Assembly: GCA_012837705.1 (NCBI GenBank)
Contig: DUQQ01000064.1
Location: forward strand, 1 to 64,000
DNA length: 64,000 nucleotides
Origin: Hydrogenispora sp.
GTDB lineage: Bacteria; Bacillota; UBA4882; UBA10575
Reading direction: 5' to 3'
This document shows, one piece after another, positions 43,542 to 54,345 of the stretch. Numbering within the stretch: the stretch's first letter is position 1; each line of letters begins with the position of its first letter. The notes beneath the pieces are model-generated. The model saw only the letters and a list, made by a program, of their open reading frames with translations. It had not been told where the DNA came from and made no database searches. The translations under genes were made by a program, and so were the position numbers.

Positions 43542-44351
43542 TTGAAGTACAAGATCCGAGGAAGATGGGACCGGGATTGCGCGGAATTGGGCTTTTTGTA
43601 CCGTAACAACGAAGCGGCCCCGCCGGGAGAGACGGATCAGGAAGGGGAAGAGGCGAAGCCGAATGCGCCCCGTCGTCAGCGGTTGGCGTTGCAGAGCCTG
43701 AAACAACTGGGGCAGATGGCACCCCCGCCAGCAGCGGGGACCGATCTCCATACCATGGTGATTATCGGGCAGATTGAAGGGCATATGATCCTACCGCCCA
43801 AAAACAAGACGACCAAGTATGAACACATCATTCCGCAACTGGTGGCGATCGAACAGAACGAACGGATCAAAGGGTTACTGGTGATCCTGAACACCGTCGG
43901 GGGTGACGTGGAAGCCGGACTGGCCATCGCCGAAATGCTGGAGAGCCTCTCTAAACCAACAGTCTCTTTGGTCCTGGGTGGGGGACATTCCATCGGCGTC
44001 CCAATCGCGGTGGCGGCTGATTATTCCTTCATCGCCGAAACCGCCACCATGACAATCCACCCGATCCGGCTGACCGGAATGGTGATTGGCGTACCGCAAA
44101 CCTATGAATATCTGGAAAAAATGCAGGACCGGGTCATCAAATTTGTCACCAGTCATTCGGCGATTACGGAAGAGAAGTTCCGGGAATTGATGTTCCGTAC
44201 CGGTGATCTGGTCCGCGATGTCGGTTCGGTGTTGGTCGGGAAAGATGCGGTCAGTTCCGGGTTGATCAATGAGATCGGTGGGATCGATAAGTGCTTGCGT
44301 AAGCTCCGGGAGTTGGTCCAGCAAAAGGAAGCCGGGGTACAAACGAGGTGA
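43542..44351 (+). CDS. tepA: ClpP-fold serine protease, TepA
   Basis: A 269-residue protein. TTG 43542 is chosen because GGGGGGA lies 5 bases upstream and the resulting length is near that of known TepA; an open frame extends to 43425. After a charged N-terminus (about 1-75) comes a ClpP/SppA-like fold: [20 protein letters not shown], predicted catalytic Ser150 in GGGHSIGVP and His173 in TMTIHP. In Bacillus tepA (ymfB) lies before ylzJ and spoIIIE, as here, apart from one inserted gene. TepA was linked to protein translocation and signal-peptide processing and, in sporulation, to turnover of spore proteins. Confidence 0.9.
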   Translation: MKYKIRGRWDRDCAELGFLYRNNEAAPPGETDQEGEEAKPNAPRRQRLALQSLKQLGQMAPPPAAGTDLHTMVIIGQIEGHMILPPKNKTTKYEHIIPQLVAIEQNERIKGLLVILNTVGGDVEAGLAIAEMLESLSKPTVSLVLGGGHSIGVPIAVAADYSFIAETATMTIHPIRLTGMVIGVPQTYEYLEKMQDRVIKFVTSHSAITEEKFRELMFRTGDLVRDVGSVLVGKDAVSSGLINEIGGIDKCLRKLRELVQQKEAGVQTR

Positions 44352-44355
44352 AGAA

Positions 44356-44568
44356 ATGCTTTTTTATTCGATTTACCCCTTAGCGGTGGTCCTCGCAGAG
44401 GAGGAGGGGATGGAAAAACCGGAACAATGGCGTGAGCTCGAGGTTGAGGGCAAAAAGGTGCTTGTTACCGTCAATAACCGGGGCGAACAGGTGATTGCCC
44501 GTCTGCTCAGTACGGACCCCGCCGATTACCTGGACCCCCGTTGGACACCGGGGAATGTAATTGTTTAG
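44356..44568 (+). CDS. ylzJ: YlzJ-like small protein
   Basis: A 70-residue protein, ATG 44356 with GAGGTGA upstream, 4 bases after tepA. The LFYSIYPLAVVLAEEE start and the LLSTDPADYLDPRWTPG end match the YlzJ family, whose function is unknown. The synteny with tepA and spoIIIE supports the call. It ends before a terminator. Confidence 0.88.
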   Translation: MLFYSIYPLAVVLAEEEGMEKPEQWRELEVEGKKVLVTVNNRGEQVIARLLSTDPADYLDPRWTPGNVIV

Positions 44569-44581
44569 TTAAAAACCGCTT

Positions 44582-44606
44582 AAAACCTCTTAAAGAGAGG
44601 TTTTTT
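44582..44606 (+). terminator. Terminator of the tepA-ylzJ operon
   Basis: AAAACCTCT and AGAGGTTTT form a 9-bp stem with a TAAAG loop and a run of six T. Confidence 0.9.
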
Positions 44607-44695
44607 CTTTAAGATCGGGTCTGGTCAAGGGGAGGAGAAAGTACTAGTGGAAACGAAGTAAAGCTTAAAAAGATCCGACTTTCATAGGAGGCAAT

Positions 44696-46435
44696 ATGGC
44701 AAGCGTGATGCAAGAGATAATTTTCGGCTTGGCTGGCGGCCTTGGTCTCTTTTTACTGGGCTTTGCTCTGATGGGGATGGGTTTTCAAAACATCGCGGGC
44801 AACAAGATATACCGGTTTATGGAAAAGACCAACAATCCGCTGGTCGCCATGGGGACCGGCTTTTTGATGACGCTGGCCCTTCAAGAGACGGGAGCGGCGA
44901 CGGTTTTACTGATTGGGCTTTTGGGGTCCCGGTTGATCCAGCTTAAACAAGGGATCTGTGTAATGCTCGGTATTAATCTGGGGGCGACCCTCTTGGTCCA
45001 CTTGACGTCATTTCAGATTGGAAGCTATGCTTATCTCGCTGTTGGCCTCGGTTTTTTACTGTATACTTTTGGCAAGAAACACCATATCCAGTATCTTGGG
45101 TTTACCACGCTTGGTTTTGGTTTAGTTTTTATCGGTTTAAATACAATGACGGTTGCAATGAAACCGGTGATTGAAAATTCGCTGTTACAAGCAGTTTTAA
45201 TGCAAATCCGGTTTTCGCCATTATACGGATACTTGTTCGGTTTTTTCTCCACGGCCTTGGTGCAAAACAACATCGCCATCATCGGTCTTTTACAAGCCTT
45301 CCTCCGACAGGTGGCTTTGAGTGGGCAGGAGAACGTTTTTCTGTCTTTATCGGAGATTTTACCTTTTTTACTGGGGACGGGGTTTGGTGTTGTGGTGATT
45401 GCCACCGTTGCGGCGCTTAAAAGTAATATTCTAACGAAAAGAGCCGTCTGGGCCCATTGGTTGATTATGGGCGCAACAACGCTGGGCTTCCTTCTTTTCC
45501 GCGTACCCTTGGCGGCGGCGGCCAGCTGGGCTTCCCTTCAACTTTGGGGCCTGATTGATGCCGGAAAAGAGCTTGTCTTTTCTTCCTTACCGACCGGTTT
45601 GTTACCGACCGGTGCCGGGGTGATGACGAAAGAGATCGCTATGGCGCATACCTTGTATAATTTAGTCATGGTCCTTATTTGGTTACCCCTGACCGGTCCT
45701 GTTGCCCGGCTTCTGAGTGATCGGGTGACCGGGTCTTGGCGGCATCAGGAGGAAGTGGGCACCGAGCGGAAATACTTGAACGAGAAGTTTTATCCAACTC
45801 CGGGTTTGGCTTTGCGGGGGGCGGCCAAAGAGATCATGCGAACCGCGCAGATCGCCATTGACATGCTTTATTTTGCCCGGATTGCCTTTTTTAAAGGCCA
45901 GTCTTCGGCGATTAAGGATATTGCCAAAAAAGAGGATATTGTGGATGAAAGGCGCCGGCAGATCATCCTTTATCTTTCCAATTTACTATCGGAGAATATC
46001 CTCACGGCTCCGCAATCCCGGTATTTGGCCGGGCTAATTCAAGTGATCAATGATGTGGAGCGCATCGCGGATCATGCGGAACATATCGGCGAGTATGCTC
46101 AGGCGAAGGTGGAGGAGAAACTGCCTTTTTCGCAGGTGGCGATGGACGAGATCGGGCTGCTTTACGATAAAGTGTTGGATATTTGCAAAAAAGCCCTGAT
46201 TGCGTTGGAAGAAGACGACCCGGTTCTCGCGCGACAAGTGTTGGAGCGGGAGATCGCCATCGATAAGCTACAGGAAGAGATGCGTCAGAACCATATCAAC
46301 CGGCTCAATCAAGGCCGGTGTTGGCCCGGTTCGGGCATTACCTACCTGGATCTGCTGGCTAGTTTAGAACGGGTGGCGGATCATGCCGCCAATATGGCGG
46401 AAGTGACGCTGGTAGGGAAGGAGGAGCTGATCTGA
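44696..46435 (+). CDS. Na+/phosphate cotransporter with PhoU-like domain
   Basis: A 579-residue protein, ATG 44696 with TAGGAGG 5 bases upstream. Two Na/Pi-cotransporter repeats in about 8-9 membrane helices ([20 protein letters not shown] and [16 protein letters not shown]; the usual QSSSA motif is replaced by QETGA and QNNIA) are followed by a cytoplasmic PhoU-like helical bundle (about 370-560). The changed Q-S-S motifs suggest altered ion or substrate handling. It sits between ylzJ and the DNA translocase gene and ends 2 bases before the latter, so those two are co-transcribed. This neighbour is unusual for the tepA-spoIIIE locus. Confidence 0.88.
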   Translation: MASVMQEIIFGLAGGLGLFLLGFALMGMGFQNIAGNKIYRFMEKTNNPLVAMGTGFLMTLALQETGAATVLLIGLLGSRLIQLKQGICVMLGINLGATLLVHLTSFQIGSYAYLAVGLGFLLYTFGKKHHIQYLGFTTLGFGLVFIGLNTMTVAMKPVIENSLLQAVLMQIRFSPLYGYLFGFFSTALVQNNIAIIGLLQAFLRQVALSGQENVFLSLSEILPFLLGTGFGVVVIATVAALKSNILTKRAVWAHWLIMGATTLGFLLFRVPLAAAASWASLQLWGLIDAGKELVFSSLPTGLLPTGAGVMTKEIAMAHTLYNLVMVLIWLPLTGPVARLLSDRVTGSWRHQEEVGTERKYLNEKFYPTPGLALRGAAKEIMRTAQIAIDMLYFARIAFFKGQSSAIKDIAKKEDIVDERRRQIILYLSNLLSENILTAPQSRYLAGLIQVINDVERIADHAEHIGEYAQAKVEEKLPFSQVAMDEIGLLYDKVLDICKKALIALEEDDPVLARQVLEREIAIDKLQEEMRQNHINRLNQGRCWPGSGITYLDLLASLERVADHAANMAEVTLVGKEELI

Positions 46436-46437
46436 GG

Positions 46438-48612
46438 ATGGCGAAAAAACAAAAGGGGCGACCGTCCCAGACCGAAAACCGTTCAGAACGGAGTGACCGG
46501 CAGAAAGAGTTAAAAACGGAGATCCTCGGCGTAGTCTATTTAGGCTTGGCCGTTTTGCTTTTTCTGTCTTTACAGATGAAAGAGACGGGGAGCTTTGGCG
46601 AAGCAGTCCGCCGGGTTTTATATACGGTCACGGGCAAGAAAGGTTCTTTTCTTTTACCAGTACTTTTTGCCGCCTTAGGCTGGCAATTACTGAAAAATCA
46701 CCGTAAGTTTTCTTTGACCTACCGTTATGTGGGGGTTATTATCGGTTGTTTCTGGGGGATTCTCCTGATTCATCTGCTTTCGGTCGGTGTGCCGCTGGAA
46801 CCGTTGCCCTTTGGTTATCAAGAAGGCGGTGGGGCGGTGGCCAGCGCTATATTGTACGGATTGAACCGGATCTTCTCCGTCTTGGGGACGATGGTGGTTT
46901 TAAGCTTGTTGCTGTTGATTGCGGTCATTCTCATGCTTGACCGCCCTTTGCTTCAATTTTTGGCTGACCTTAAAAAAAGAATCGGCCAAAGAATTCTGGG
47001 GCTCTTCCGGCGACGGAAAACACCGGTTGATCTCCATTATGAACAGGCTTCGGCGGCGACAGAAGAAAAGGCGGTTCTTCCGCCACGGGCGCCCCGGAGT
47101 AAAAAGGAAGAACGGCGCAAAGAACCCCGCCGCCGTAAAGAACAGCCACCACGGGAGGCTCCGGCGCTGATGGCGGTAAAAAGTGGTCGCCAATTGGGCC
47201 CCTACCAGTTACCGGCCCTTGATCTTTTGCAGCCGCCACCCCGGCCCCGGCGGAATCAGAAACTACTGGACCAATCGGAGCAACTGGAGGCGACGCTGGC
47301 CTCTTTTGGCGTACAGGCTCAGGTCACCGCGGTCCATCAGGGGCCAGTCATTACCCGCTACGAAATCCAGCCGGCTCCAGGCGTGAAAGTGAGCCGGATC
47401 GTGAATCTGGCCAATGATCTTGCTTTGGCATTGGCGGCACGGGGTTTAAGGATTGAAGCGCCGATTCCCGGAAAATCGGCGGTGGGGATTGAAGTGCCGA
47501 ACCAGGAAGCGCGGACGGTTACCCTCCGCGAAGTCGTTGAGTCCCGCGCTTTTTGGAGCGCTGGGAAACTGGGGATCGCCATGGGGGTTGACATCACGGG
47601 GGAACCGAGTGTAACCAATCTGGATAAGATGCCCCACCTCTTGATTGCGGGGGCGACCGGTTCCGGGAAAAGTGTCTGTCTGAACACGTTACTAATTTCC
47701 CTTTTGTACCGGGCTTCACCGGTGGAGGTAAAATTGGTTTTGATCGACCCGAAACGGGTGGAACTATCGGTTTACGATGGAATTCCCCATCTGGCCGCGC
47801 CGGTGGTCACCGAGGCGAAAAAAGCGGCTGCGGTGCTCAAAGCGGTTGTCGCCGAGATGGAGGCGCGGTATAAGGCGTTTGCTGAAAAAGGGGTGCGGGA
47901 TATCGCCCGCTATAACCGGACGGTGAAGGCGGAGGAGCTTCCCATGCCCTATATGGTTGTGGTCATTGATGAATTGGCCGACTTGATGATGGTTGCCCCG
48001 GTCGATGTGGAGGACGCCATCTGCCGTTTGGCCCAGATGGCGCGGGCAACCGGGATTCACCTGGTGGTGGCCACCCAGAGGCCATCGGTGGATGTGATCA
48101 CCGGTCTAATTAAGGCGAATATTCCGTCCCGGATTGCGTTTGCCGTTTCTTCGCAGGTGGACTCGCGGACGATTCTGGATAGCGCCGGGGCCGAACAGTT
48201 ATTGGGCCGGGGCGATATGCTCTTTGCACCGGTGGGTGCTTTGAAACCCATCCGCTTGCAAGGTGCTTTGGTCTTGGATGAGGAGATTAAAATGATCACC
48301 GACCATTGGCGGCGGCAAGGTGCTCCCGAGTATGTGGAGGCCTTAACCAATCCCCCGGCGCCGGAGGCCCGGGGTGACCTGGCAGCGGAAGAAGATGAAC
48401 TGTTCTGGGATGCGGTGCAGTTGGTGATTGATCAGGAACAAGCTTCCGCTTCTTCATTACAACGGCGTTTTCGGATTGGTTATACGCGGGCGGCCCGGCT
48501 GATTGACACTATGGAAGAAAAAGGCTTTGTCGGCCCGCATGAAGGGAGTAAACCCCGGACTGTGCTGATCAATCGCCGCCAGTTGGAAGAGTTGAGAAAG
48601 AACGACGCCTGA
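46438..48612 (+). CDS. ftsK: FtsK/SpoIIIE DNA translocase
   Basis: A 724-residue protein. Four predicted membrane helices in the first 170 residues anchor it at the septum. A charged linker (about 190-245) leads to the motor: Walker A GATGSGKS at 405-412, the [12 protein letters not shown] strand and Walker [15 protein letters not shown]-terminal winged-helix gamma domain (about 655-720) reads KOPS/SRS-like sequences. It pumps DNA across the closing division or sporulation septum. The locus matches that of spoIIIE in Bacillus, but a vegetative FtsK role cannot be separated by sequence. Confidence 0.96.
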   Translation: MAKKQKGRPSQTENRSERSDRQKELKTEILGVVYLGLAVLLFLSLQMKETGSFGEAVRRVLYTVTGKKGSFLLPVLFAALGWQLLKNHRKFSLTYRYVGVIIGCFWGILLIHLLSVGVPLEPLPFGYQEGGGAVASAILYGLNRIFSVLGTMVVLSLLLLIAVILMLDRPLLQFLADLKKRIGQRILGLFRRRKTPVDLHYEQASAATEEKAVLPPRAPRSKKEERRKEPRRRKEQPPREAPALMAVKSGRQLGPYQLPALDLLQPPPRPRRNQKLLDQSEQLEATLASFGVQAQVTAVHQGPVITRYEIQPAPGVKVSRIVNLANDLALALAARGLRIEAPIPGKSAVGIEVPNQEARTVTLREVVESRAFWSAGKLGIAMGVDITGEPSVTNLDKMPHLLIAGATGSGKSVCLNTLLISLLYRASPVEVKLVLIDPKRVELSVYDGIPHLAAPVVTEAKKAAAVLKAVVAEMEARYKAFAEKGVRDIARYNRTVKAEELPMPYMVVVIDELADLMMVAPVDVEDAICRLAQMARATGIHLVVATQRPSVDVITGLIKANIPSRIAFAVSSQVDSRTILDSAGAEQLLGRGDMLFAPVGALKPIRLQGALVLDEEIKMITDHWRRQGAPEYVEALTNPPAPEARGDLAAEEDELFWDAVQLVIDQEQASASSLQRRFRIGYTRAARLIDTMEEKGFVGPHEGSKPRTVLINRRQLEELRKNDA

Positions 48613-48714
48613 GCGATTGACTTTATTTTGCAGGAGGAGTTGGGGTCGATTCCACGAATTATTTGCAACAAGATAACTGCATTTAGCAGGCGCTTTGCTT
48701 AGGAGGGACAATAA

Positions 48715-49572
48715 GTGAAAGAGATCGGAGCAATGTTAAAAGCAGCGCGCGAAGAAAAAGGGTTGTCCTTGTCGGATCTACAGATGGCGACCAAGATTCG
48801 GTATCAGCAATTGGAAGCCATGGAAGCGGGTGATTTTCACAAGCTTCCGGGAGAAGTCTATGTGCGTGGTTTTCTTATTAACTATGCTAAACATGTGGGT
48901 TTGGATGAAGAACAGGTTCTCGCCCAGTATAACGCGCGAAAAAAACAGGAGGCCGCGGAAGAAACCGACCACGAAGCGGAGGCAGAAACCGAAGGCACCG
49001 CTTCTTTTGGGGGAACTGTAAAGCGGCAAACCCCGGTGGGAACCGACCGGGGACAAAAGAAAGCTAACCTTCTGGTTATGGCCAGTGTCGGCCTGGTCTT
49101 GGTGGTCGGGGTTGCGGTTGGGCGATATTTTACGCAAAAGCCAACCGCGGGGCCTGTGACCGATGACACCCCGGTGGTGGTTGCGGAAGGGGCCGCGGAG
49201 GCGGCTGGTGCCGCTCCGGAGTCGGCTGCGGTCTCCGCCGAAAACAGCGGCCAGACAGGGACAGAAGGACAAGAAGGGGATCAGGGCACGGCGGGGACGG
49301 TCGAACCGGCAGCGGTTTTGCCCGCCGACAAAGGACGTTTGGTTGTTGAGGCCAGCGAGGTGGTTTGGCTTGGTCTTTACCGGTTGCCGTCCCGCGACTT
49401 AATCTTTGAAGGCACCCTTTCCCCCGGTGAAAGGCGGGAATGGCTCCTAACCGCGGATGTATCCTTACGAATTGGTAATGCGGGCGGACTGCGCATGATT
49501 TACGAAGGACAGGATCTTGGTGAACTGGGCTACTCCGGCCAGGTGATCACGAAGGTGATTACGGTTGACTGA
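48715..49572 (+). CDS. RodZ-like membrane protein (HTH_25 and DUF4115)
   Basis: A 285-residue protein starting GTG 48715 after TTAGGAGGG. An N-terminal Xre-like helix-turn-helix (about 1-70; LKAAREEKGLSLSDLQMATKI) is followed by one membrane helix (about 120-138), an Ala/Gly/Glu-rich linker and a C-terminal beta domain of the DUF4115 type (about 200-285). This is the RodZ layout, which links MreB to the cell-elongation machinery. The family commonly lies next to spoIIIE in Bacillota. Confidence 0.88.
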   Translation: MKEIGAMLKAAREEKGLSLSDLQMATKIRYQQLEAMEAGDFHKLPGEVYVRGFLINYAKHVGLDEEQVLAQYNARKKQEAAEETDHEAEAETEGTASFGGTVKRQTPVGTDRGQKKANLLVMASVGLVLVVGVAVGRYFTQKPTAGPVTDDTPVVVAEGAAEAAGAAPESAAVSAENSGQTGTEGQEGDQGTAGTVEPAAVLPADKGRLVVEASEVVWLGLYRLPSRDLIFEGTLSPGERREWLLTADVSLRIGNAGGLRMIYEGQDLGELGYSGQVITKVITVD

Positions 49573-49638
49573 AACGATCTTCTTGTATATAAAGAGGAGA
49601 TCTGCCTGGGGGGACGAATAAGCCAATAGGTGAAGAAA

Positions 49639-51486
49639 ATGGATCGGTTAACAAACGAAAAGATTATTAGCGACGTAAAAGAGAATAATGATATTGTTGC
49701 AGTGATCTCCGAGTATGTTAACCTGAAACAACGTGGTCGGTCCTTCACCGGTTTGTGTCCTTTTCATAGCGAGAAGACCCCTTCCTTTACCGTGAGCCGG
49801 GAGAAACAGCTTTTCTACTGTTTTGGCTGCGGTGCTGGGGGCGATGTCCTCACGTTTATCATGCGGATCGAAAACCTGACTTTCGGACCCGCCCTCCGCT
49901 TATTGGCCGAGCGGGCGAATATCCAACTGCCGGAGGTCCAACTTTCGCCGACGGGGAAAAAACAGAAAGAAGAACGGGAACGGCTTTATCGCTTAAACGC
50001 CTTTGCCGCCGCGTTCTATCAGAAGATTCTCTGGCAGACCAAGACCGGGACGAAAGCCGTGGCTTATCTGGAAGCCCGCGGTATCACCCGGGCGGCGGCG
50101 GAAAAGTTTGGCTTGGGTTATGCGCCGCCCCAATGGACTGCGCTGGTCGGCCTCTTCCGGAAAAAAGGAGTTGCCCTTGATGAGGCGGAAAAGGCCGGAC
50201 TGGTCTGCGGTGGGGCCGAAGGTTTCTATGACCGGTTTCGCGACCGGCTGCTTTTTCCCATCACCGATCCGCGCGGGCGGATTATTGGTTTCGGTGGACG
50301 GCTCTTAGGGGATGGACAACCCAAATACCTCAACTCCCCGGAGACGCTGATTTATCAGAAAAACCGTTCCCTCTATGGGCTGGCGGAGGCCCGGGAAGGG
50401 ATTCGCCGGCGGGGCCAAGTGATTGTGGTTGAGGGATATATGGATGTGATCCAAGCCCACCAACAAGGGATTGATGAGGTGGTTGCTTCTTCCGGGACAG
50501 CTTTGACGCCGGAACAAGTCCGCCTTTTGAAGCGTTATAGCGATAAAGTGTTCATTGCCTACGACGCCGACGCGGCGGGGGAGGCGGCGACGATCCGGGG
50601 GTTGGATTTACTGGCGGCGGCGGGGGCGGATGTCCGAGTAATCCGCCTGCCGGCCGGCGAGGATCCCGATTCCCTGCTGAAGAAGGAAGGTGCCGCGGGT
50701 TTTCGGCGGTACATGGCGGAAAGCGTGGACCTTTTCACCTTCAAACTGGCATATATTCTAGAGAATGCGGATCTTGCGACGCCGACCGGCAAGGCCCGGG
50801 CGGTCCAGCGGGTTTTTCCCCTCCTTACCCAGGTTAAAAACGAAATCATGCGGGAAGCCTATCTCAAGCAAACCGCGGCGGCGGTAGGGGTTTCGGAAAC
50901 GACGATTTATGACCAGTGGCGCATATACAGGTACAATTTAAGGAAAAATAAACAACGTTTGGATATAAAAAACAACCAGCGGCATACTAATGGTATTGCT
51001 GATGATCAGCCACAACCAGCAGCTCCGGCAGGAGAAAAAGAACTTTTACAACTGGAAAGACAACTTTTACGTGGCTGTTTGCAGGAGAAAGATTATTTTG
51101 CGCGAATAAAAAGAACGTTAATAGAGTTTGGGTTTTCCACCCCGCTTTATGAAATCCTACGGCAGCAACTGATGGAATGGGATCTTTCCGGAGAGTGGCC
51201 CCCACCGGCCAGTGCTTTTCCTCCGGAAACGCGCGCCCTTTATGTGGAACTGTTGACCGAAAACCAGATGAACCCCTTGCCAGTTGACCTGGAGGGTTGT
51301 TTGCAACGTTTGCGGCAACGCCGCCTAACCGACGAGATCCGCCGGTTACAGCAAGAGGTGGCGGTCAGCCTGGAACAGCAGGCGGAAGGTACTTCCCCAG
51401 CCAAGTTACAAGAGAACTTAGCGTTATTAAACGAACTCCATAAGAAGCTCCGGGAAGAGTTTCCGACTTTCTCCGGTTTAACATAA
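49639..51486 (+). CDS. dnaG: DNA primase
   Basis: A 615-residue enzyme; ATG 49639 is preferred (AGGTGA 7 bases upstream) over GTG 49630. The CHC2 zinc finger uses Cys40, His43, Cys61 and Cys64. The RNA-polymerase core with GRIIGFGGR and the TOPRIM segment VVEGYMDVI and AYDADAAGE follow. The C-terminal region (about 455-615) is the helicase-binding domain. It makes RNA primers for replication and is followed by the primary sigma factor gene as in the classical macromolecular-synthesis operon. Confidence 0.97.
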   Translation: MDRLTNEKIISDVKENNDIVAVISEYVNLKQRGRSFTGLCPFHSEKTPSFTVSREKQLFYCFGCGAGGDVLTFIMRIENLTFGPALRLLAERANIQLPEVQLSPTGKKQKEERERLYRLNAFAAAFYQKILWQTKTGTKAVAYLEARGITRAAAEKFGLGYAPPQWTALVGLFRKKGVALDEAEKAGLVCGGAEGFYDRFRDRLLFPITDPRGRIIGFGGRLLGDGQPKYLNSPETLIYQKNRSLYGLAEAREGIRRRGQVIVVEGYMDVIQAHQQGIDEVVASSGTALTPEQVRLLKRYSDKVFIAYDADAAGEAATIRGLDLLAAAGADVRVIRLPAGEDPDSLLKKEGAAGFRRYMAESVDLFTFKLAYILENADLATPTGKARAVQRVFPLLTQVKNEIMREAYLKQTAAAVGVSETTIYDQWRIYRYNLRKNKQRLDIKNNQRHTNGIADDQPQPAAPAGEKELLQLERQLLRGCLQEKDYFARIKRTLIEFGFSTPLYEILRQQLMEWDLSGEWPPPASAFPPETRALYVELLTENQMNPLPVDLEGCLQRLRQRRLTDEIRRLQQEVAVSLEQQAEGTSPAKLQENLALLNELHKKLREEFPTFSGLT

Positions 51487-51534
51487 AAAATTTGATTATT
51501 TGCTTAATAATTTCTCCGGTTTTCTCTGGGAAGG

Positions 51535-52695
51535 ATGATTGAAAAAGTGAGTAAAGAAAAAGAGGTTAAAAAGCCTGATCTGTCCTTTGCTGAGCAAGCG
51601 AAAGGGAATGAAGAACAAGAAGCGCTTAAAGCAGCCGCAATTAAAGAGATCCTTTCTTTAGGCAAGAAAAAGGGTGTTGTGACGTATAAGGACATCATGG
51701 ACACCTTTGAGCAAATTGATCTTGCGCCGGAGGAAATCGATGGGATCTATGAACTGCTAACCAATAAAGGCATTGATTTTGTGGCTGAAGATGAGGAACC
51801 CAAGGGCAATGAGGCTGGTGACGGTGAGGAAGACCAAGAAGTCGATCTTTCCCTCCCGGAAGGGATCTCACTGGATGATCCGGTCCGGATGTATTTGAAA
51901 GAGATCGGACGGGTGCCCCTTTTGTCGCCAGAAGACGAATTAGAGCTGGCGCGTCGGGCGCAAAATGGTGATGAAAACGCTAAACGGCGGTTGGCCGAAG
52001 CCAATCTGCGTTTGGTGGTAAGTATCGCCAAAAGGTATGTCGGGCGCGGTATGCTTTTTCTCGATCTAATACAGGAAGGGAACCTGGGCTTGATTAAAGC
52101 CGTGGAAAAATTTGACTACCATAAAGGGTTCAAATTTAGTACCTATGCGACCTGGTGGATCCGGCAGGCGATTACGCGGGCCATTGCGGACCAAGCGCGG
52201 ACGATCCGGATTCCCGTCCACATGGTGGAGACGATTAATAAACTGATCCGCATCTCCCGGCAATTGTTACAGACGTTAGGGCGGGAGCCAACTGCGGAAG
52301 AGATTGCGGAAGAGATGGGGATGAACGTTGAGCGGGTCCGTGAGATAATTAAGATTGCGCAAGAGCCGGTCTCCCTCGAGACCCCGATTGGGGAAGAAGA
52401 AGACAGTCACCTGGGTGACTTCATCGAAGACCAGGATGTTCCGGCCCCGGCCGAAGCTGCTTCTTTCCTTTTACTCAAGGAACAACTGGAGGAAGTGCTG
52501 GATACCTTGACCTCCCGGGAGGAAAAGGTTTTACGGCTCCGCTTCGGTTTGGAAGACGGCCGCGCCCGGACTTTAGAAGAGGTTGGTCAGGTCTTTGGGG
52601 TGACCAGAGAACGGATTCGCCAGATCGAGGCCAAAGCCTTGCGGAAGTTGCGCCATCCGAGCCGGAGTAAGAAACTGAAGGATTTCCTGGAATAG
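51535..52695 (+). CDS. rpoD: Primary RNA polymerase sigma factor (sigma-A)
   Basis: A 386-residue sigma-70. Region 1.1 is short (about 25-80), region 1.2 is [17 protein letters not shown], region 2 includes the [18 protein letters not shown] core-binding and [17 protein letters not shown] promoter-melting motifs, then regions 3 and 4 with the helix-turn-helix [19 protein letters not shown]. The length is typical of Bacillota SigA. The promoters proposed in this window fit its consensus. Confidence 0.97.
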   Translation: MIEKVSKEKEVKKPDLSFAEQAKGNEEQEALKAAAIKEILSLGKKKGVVTYKDIMDTFEQIDLAPEEIDGIYELLTNKGIDFVAEDEEPKGNEAGDGEEDQEVDLSLPEGISLDDPVRMYLKEIGRVPLLSPEDELELARRAQNGDENAKRRLAEANLRLVVSIAKRYVGRGMLFLDLIQEGNLGLIKAVEKFDYHKGFKFSTYATWWIRQAITRAIADQARTIRIPVHMVETINKLIRISRQLLQTLGREPTAEEIAEEMGMNVERVREIIKIAQEPVSLETPIGEEEDSHLGDFIEDQDVPAPAEAASFLLLKEQLEEVLDTLTSREEKVLRLRFGLEDGRARTLEEVGQVFGVTRERIRQIEAKALRKLRHPSRSKKLKDFLE

Positions 52696-52707
52696 GCGCC
52701 GATACCC

Positions 52708-52736
52708 TTGACATAAGTAAAAAAAGGGGGTATAAT
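52708..52736 (+). promoter_or_regulatory. Consensus sigma-A promoter of the Asn-Met tRNA operon
   Basis: TTGACA (52708-52713), a 17-base spacer and TATAAT (52731-52736) match consensus exactly, 18 bases before the first tRNA. Confidence 0.93.
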
Positions 52737-52754
52737 TAATTTTGCGCAATAAAC

Positions 52755-52829
52755 TCCTCGATAGCTCAACGGTAGAGCACCCGGCTGTTAACCGGGCGGT
52801 TGTTGGTTCGAATCCAACTCGGGGAGCCA
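52755..52829 (+). tRNA. tRNA-Asn (GTT)
   Basis: 75 bases with encoded CCA. Acceptor TCCTCGA pairs with TCGGGGA; anticodon loop CTGTTAA gives GTT. Confidence 0.97.
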
Positions 52830-52838
52830 TAATTATTT

Positions 52839-52913
52839 GGGCCCATAGCTCAGCGGTGGAGCAGTCGGCTCATAACCGATCGGTCCCTGGTTCGAATCCA
52901 GGTGGGCCCACCA
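52839..52913 (+). tRNA. tRNA-Met (CAT), elongator
   Basis: 75 bases with encoded CCA. Acceptor GGGCCCA pairs fully with TGGGCCC, so it is not the initiator tRNA, which has an unpaired first base. Anticodon loop CTCATAA gives CAT. An Ile tRNA with lysidine-modified CAT cannot be strictly excluded. Confidence 0.9.
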
Positions 52914-52933
52914 ATCTATGAAGATTATTGGAT

Positions 52934-52960
52934 AAAAGTGGCATGGCACCACTTTTTTTT
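52934..52960 (+). terminator. Terminator of the Asn-Met tRNA operon
   Basis: AAAAGTGG and CCACTTTT form an 8-bp stem with a CATGGCA loop; eight T in total run through the 3' end. Confidence 0.9.
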
Positions 52961-53161
52961 GTTATCATGCGGCTTTGGCGTCCATGGAGCGCTGCTCAGG
53001 TGGCAATTAAAGGTAAAAACGGCGAAAAGATTGCCCGACAAGCAGGAAATGCGGGGACAACCTCGAAAATAGTAAATTAATAGTTATTATGTACAGTCCT
53101 TGGTTTATATTATTAATATAAAAAGCAAACAAATGGGACTTAGACAGAAGGTGAAGCGTAA

Positions 53162-54277
53162 ATGCCGACTGTGCGAGAGATTACATCGATCTTAGAAGAA
53201 TTGGCACCCGTAGCGTTGGCCGAATCCTGGGATAACGTTGGGTTACAGGTTGGCCGCTTCGACCGCGAAGTCACCGGCCTTTTACTGGCTTTGGATCTTA
53301 CTCCGGCGGTTCTGGCCGAAGCCCGGCAGAAAAAGGCTAATATGATCGTCAACCATCACCCCTTGATCTATAAACCCCTTAATAACCTCCAATTTGACCG
53401 GCCCGGCGGCGCGCTTTGGGAGGAGATTATTGCTGGGGGTTTTGTTGTATATGCCATGCACACCAATTATGACCGGGCCGCCGACGGCTTAAACCAATAC
53501 CTGGCGGAACTTTTACGGCTCAATCAGGTCGAACCGGTGGAAGAGGGGGCTGAAGAATATCTCAAACTGGTGGTCTTTGTCCCTGAAGACCACGTCGAAC
53601 CGGTCTTTACGGCCTTAACGGCAGCGGGTGCTGGTTGGATCGGTAAATACAGCCATTGCACTTTCCGGACGTCGGGGGTGGGGACGTTCTTGCCGCAAAG
53701 TGGGGCCAATCCTTTTTTAGGTGACGTTGGTGCCGTTTCGTCCGTCCCGGAAGTGCGGTTGGAGACGATTATTCCGGCTTGGACCCGGGAGCGTATCATC
53801 CAAGCAATGTTGGCCGCCCATCCATACGAGGAAGTGGCCTACGATCTCTATCCGGTCGTCCAAAAAGGCGGTCGTGCCGGATTGGGGCGGGTCGGGGTTT
53901 TGCCCACACCGCAACCTTTCCCCGATTTACTCGCGGAGCTCAAAGCCTTATTTAAAGGAGAAACCCTACGCTGGGGTGGTTTTCCGCGGGAGAGGGTGCA
54001 AAAGCTGGCGGTGATCGGAGGTAGCGGCGGAAAATATATGCGCCAGGCGAAGCGGAAAGGGGCGGAGGTTCTGATCACCTCAGATCTGGGTTACCATGAT
54101 TTTCTCTACGCCGAACAGCTCGGTTTGACCATAGTGGAAGTGGGACACCACACCATTGAGGCGGTTGGCCTGAACCGAATCAAGGAGTATTTAGAACAAG
54201 ACCGGACATTGACATCTGAGTTTAAAGCACGGATCTATCTCAGTGAACACCAAATTAAACCCTACACATTATACTAG
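53162..54277 (+). CDS. Nif3/YqfO-family dinuclear metal protein
   Basis: A 371-residue protein, ATG 53162 with AAGGTGA upstream. The N- and C-terminal halves form the Nif3 fold with metal ligands in IVNHHPLIYKP, MHTNYDRA and EVGHHTIEAVGL. An inserted PII-like domain (about 125-230) explains the length, as in Bacillus YqfO. Family members form toroidal hexamers; the enzyme activity is unsettled despite the name GTP cyclohydrolase I type 2. The trmK gene that often precedes it is absent here. The 248-base gap before it holds the tRNA terminator and AT-rich sequence. Confidence 0.92.
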   Translation: MPTVREITSILEELAPVALAESWDNVGLQVGRFDREVTGLLLALDLTPAVLAEARQKKANMIVNHHPLIYKPLNNLQFDRPGGALWEEIIAGGFVVYAMHTNYDRAADGLNQYLAELLRLNQVEPVEEGAEEYLKLVVFVPEDHVEPVFTALTAAGAGWIGKYSHCTFRTSGVGTFLPQSGANPFLGDVGAVSSVPEVRLETIIPAWTRERIIQAMLAAHPYEEVAYDLYPVVQKGGRAGLGRVGVLPTPQPFPDLLAELKALFKGETLRWGGFPRERVQKLAVIGGSGGKYMRQAKRKGAEVLITSDLGYHDFLYAEQLGLTIVEVGHHTIEAVGLNRIKEYLEQDRTLTSEFKARIYLSEHQIKPYTLY

Positions 54278-54345
54278 TGGCAATGAAATAAAGGAGCTTG
54301 TCGCCTACCGTCACGACTGACCAGGACTACTAAGGAGGGTTTCAA

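Noticed and set aside
52967..53080. 37-codon frame after the tRNA terminator
   Set aside because: No ribosome site precedes it and it begins in the tail of a terminator; too short to support without conservation.
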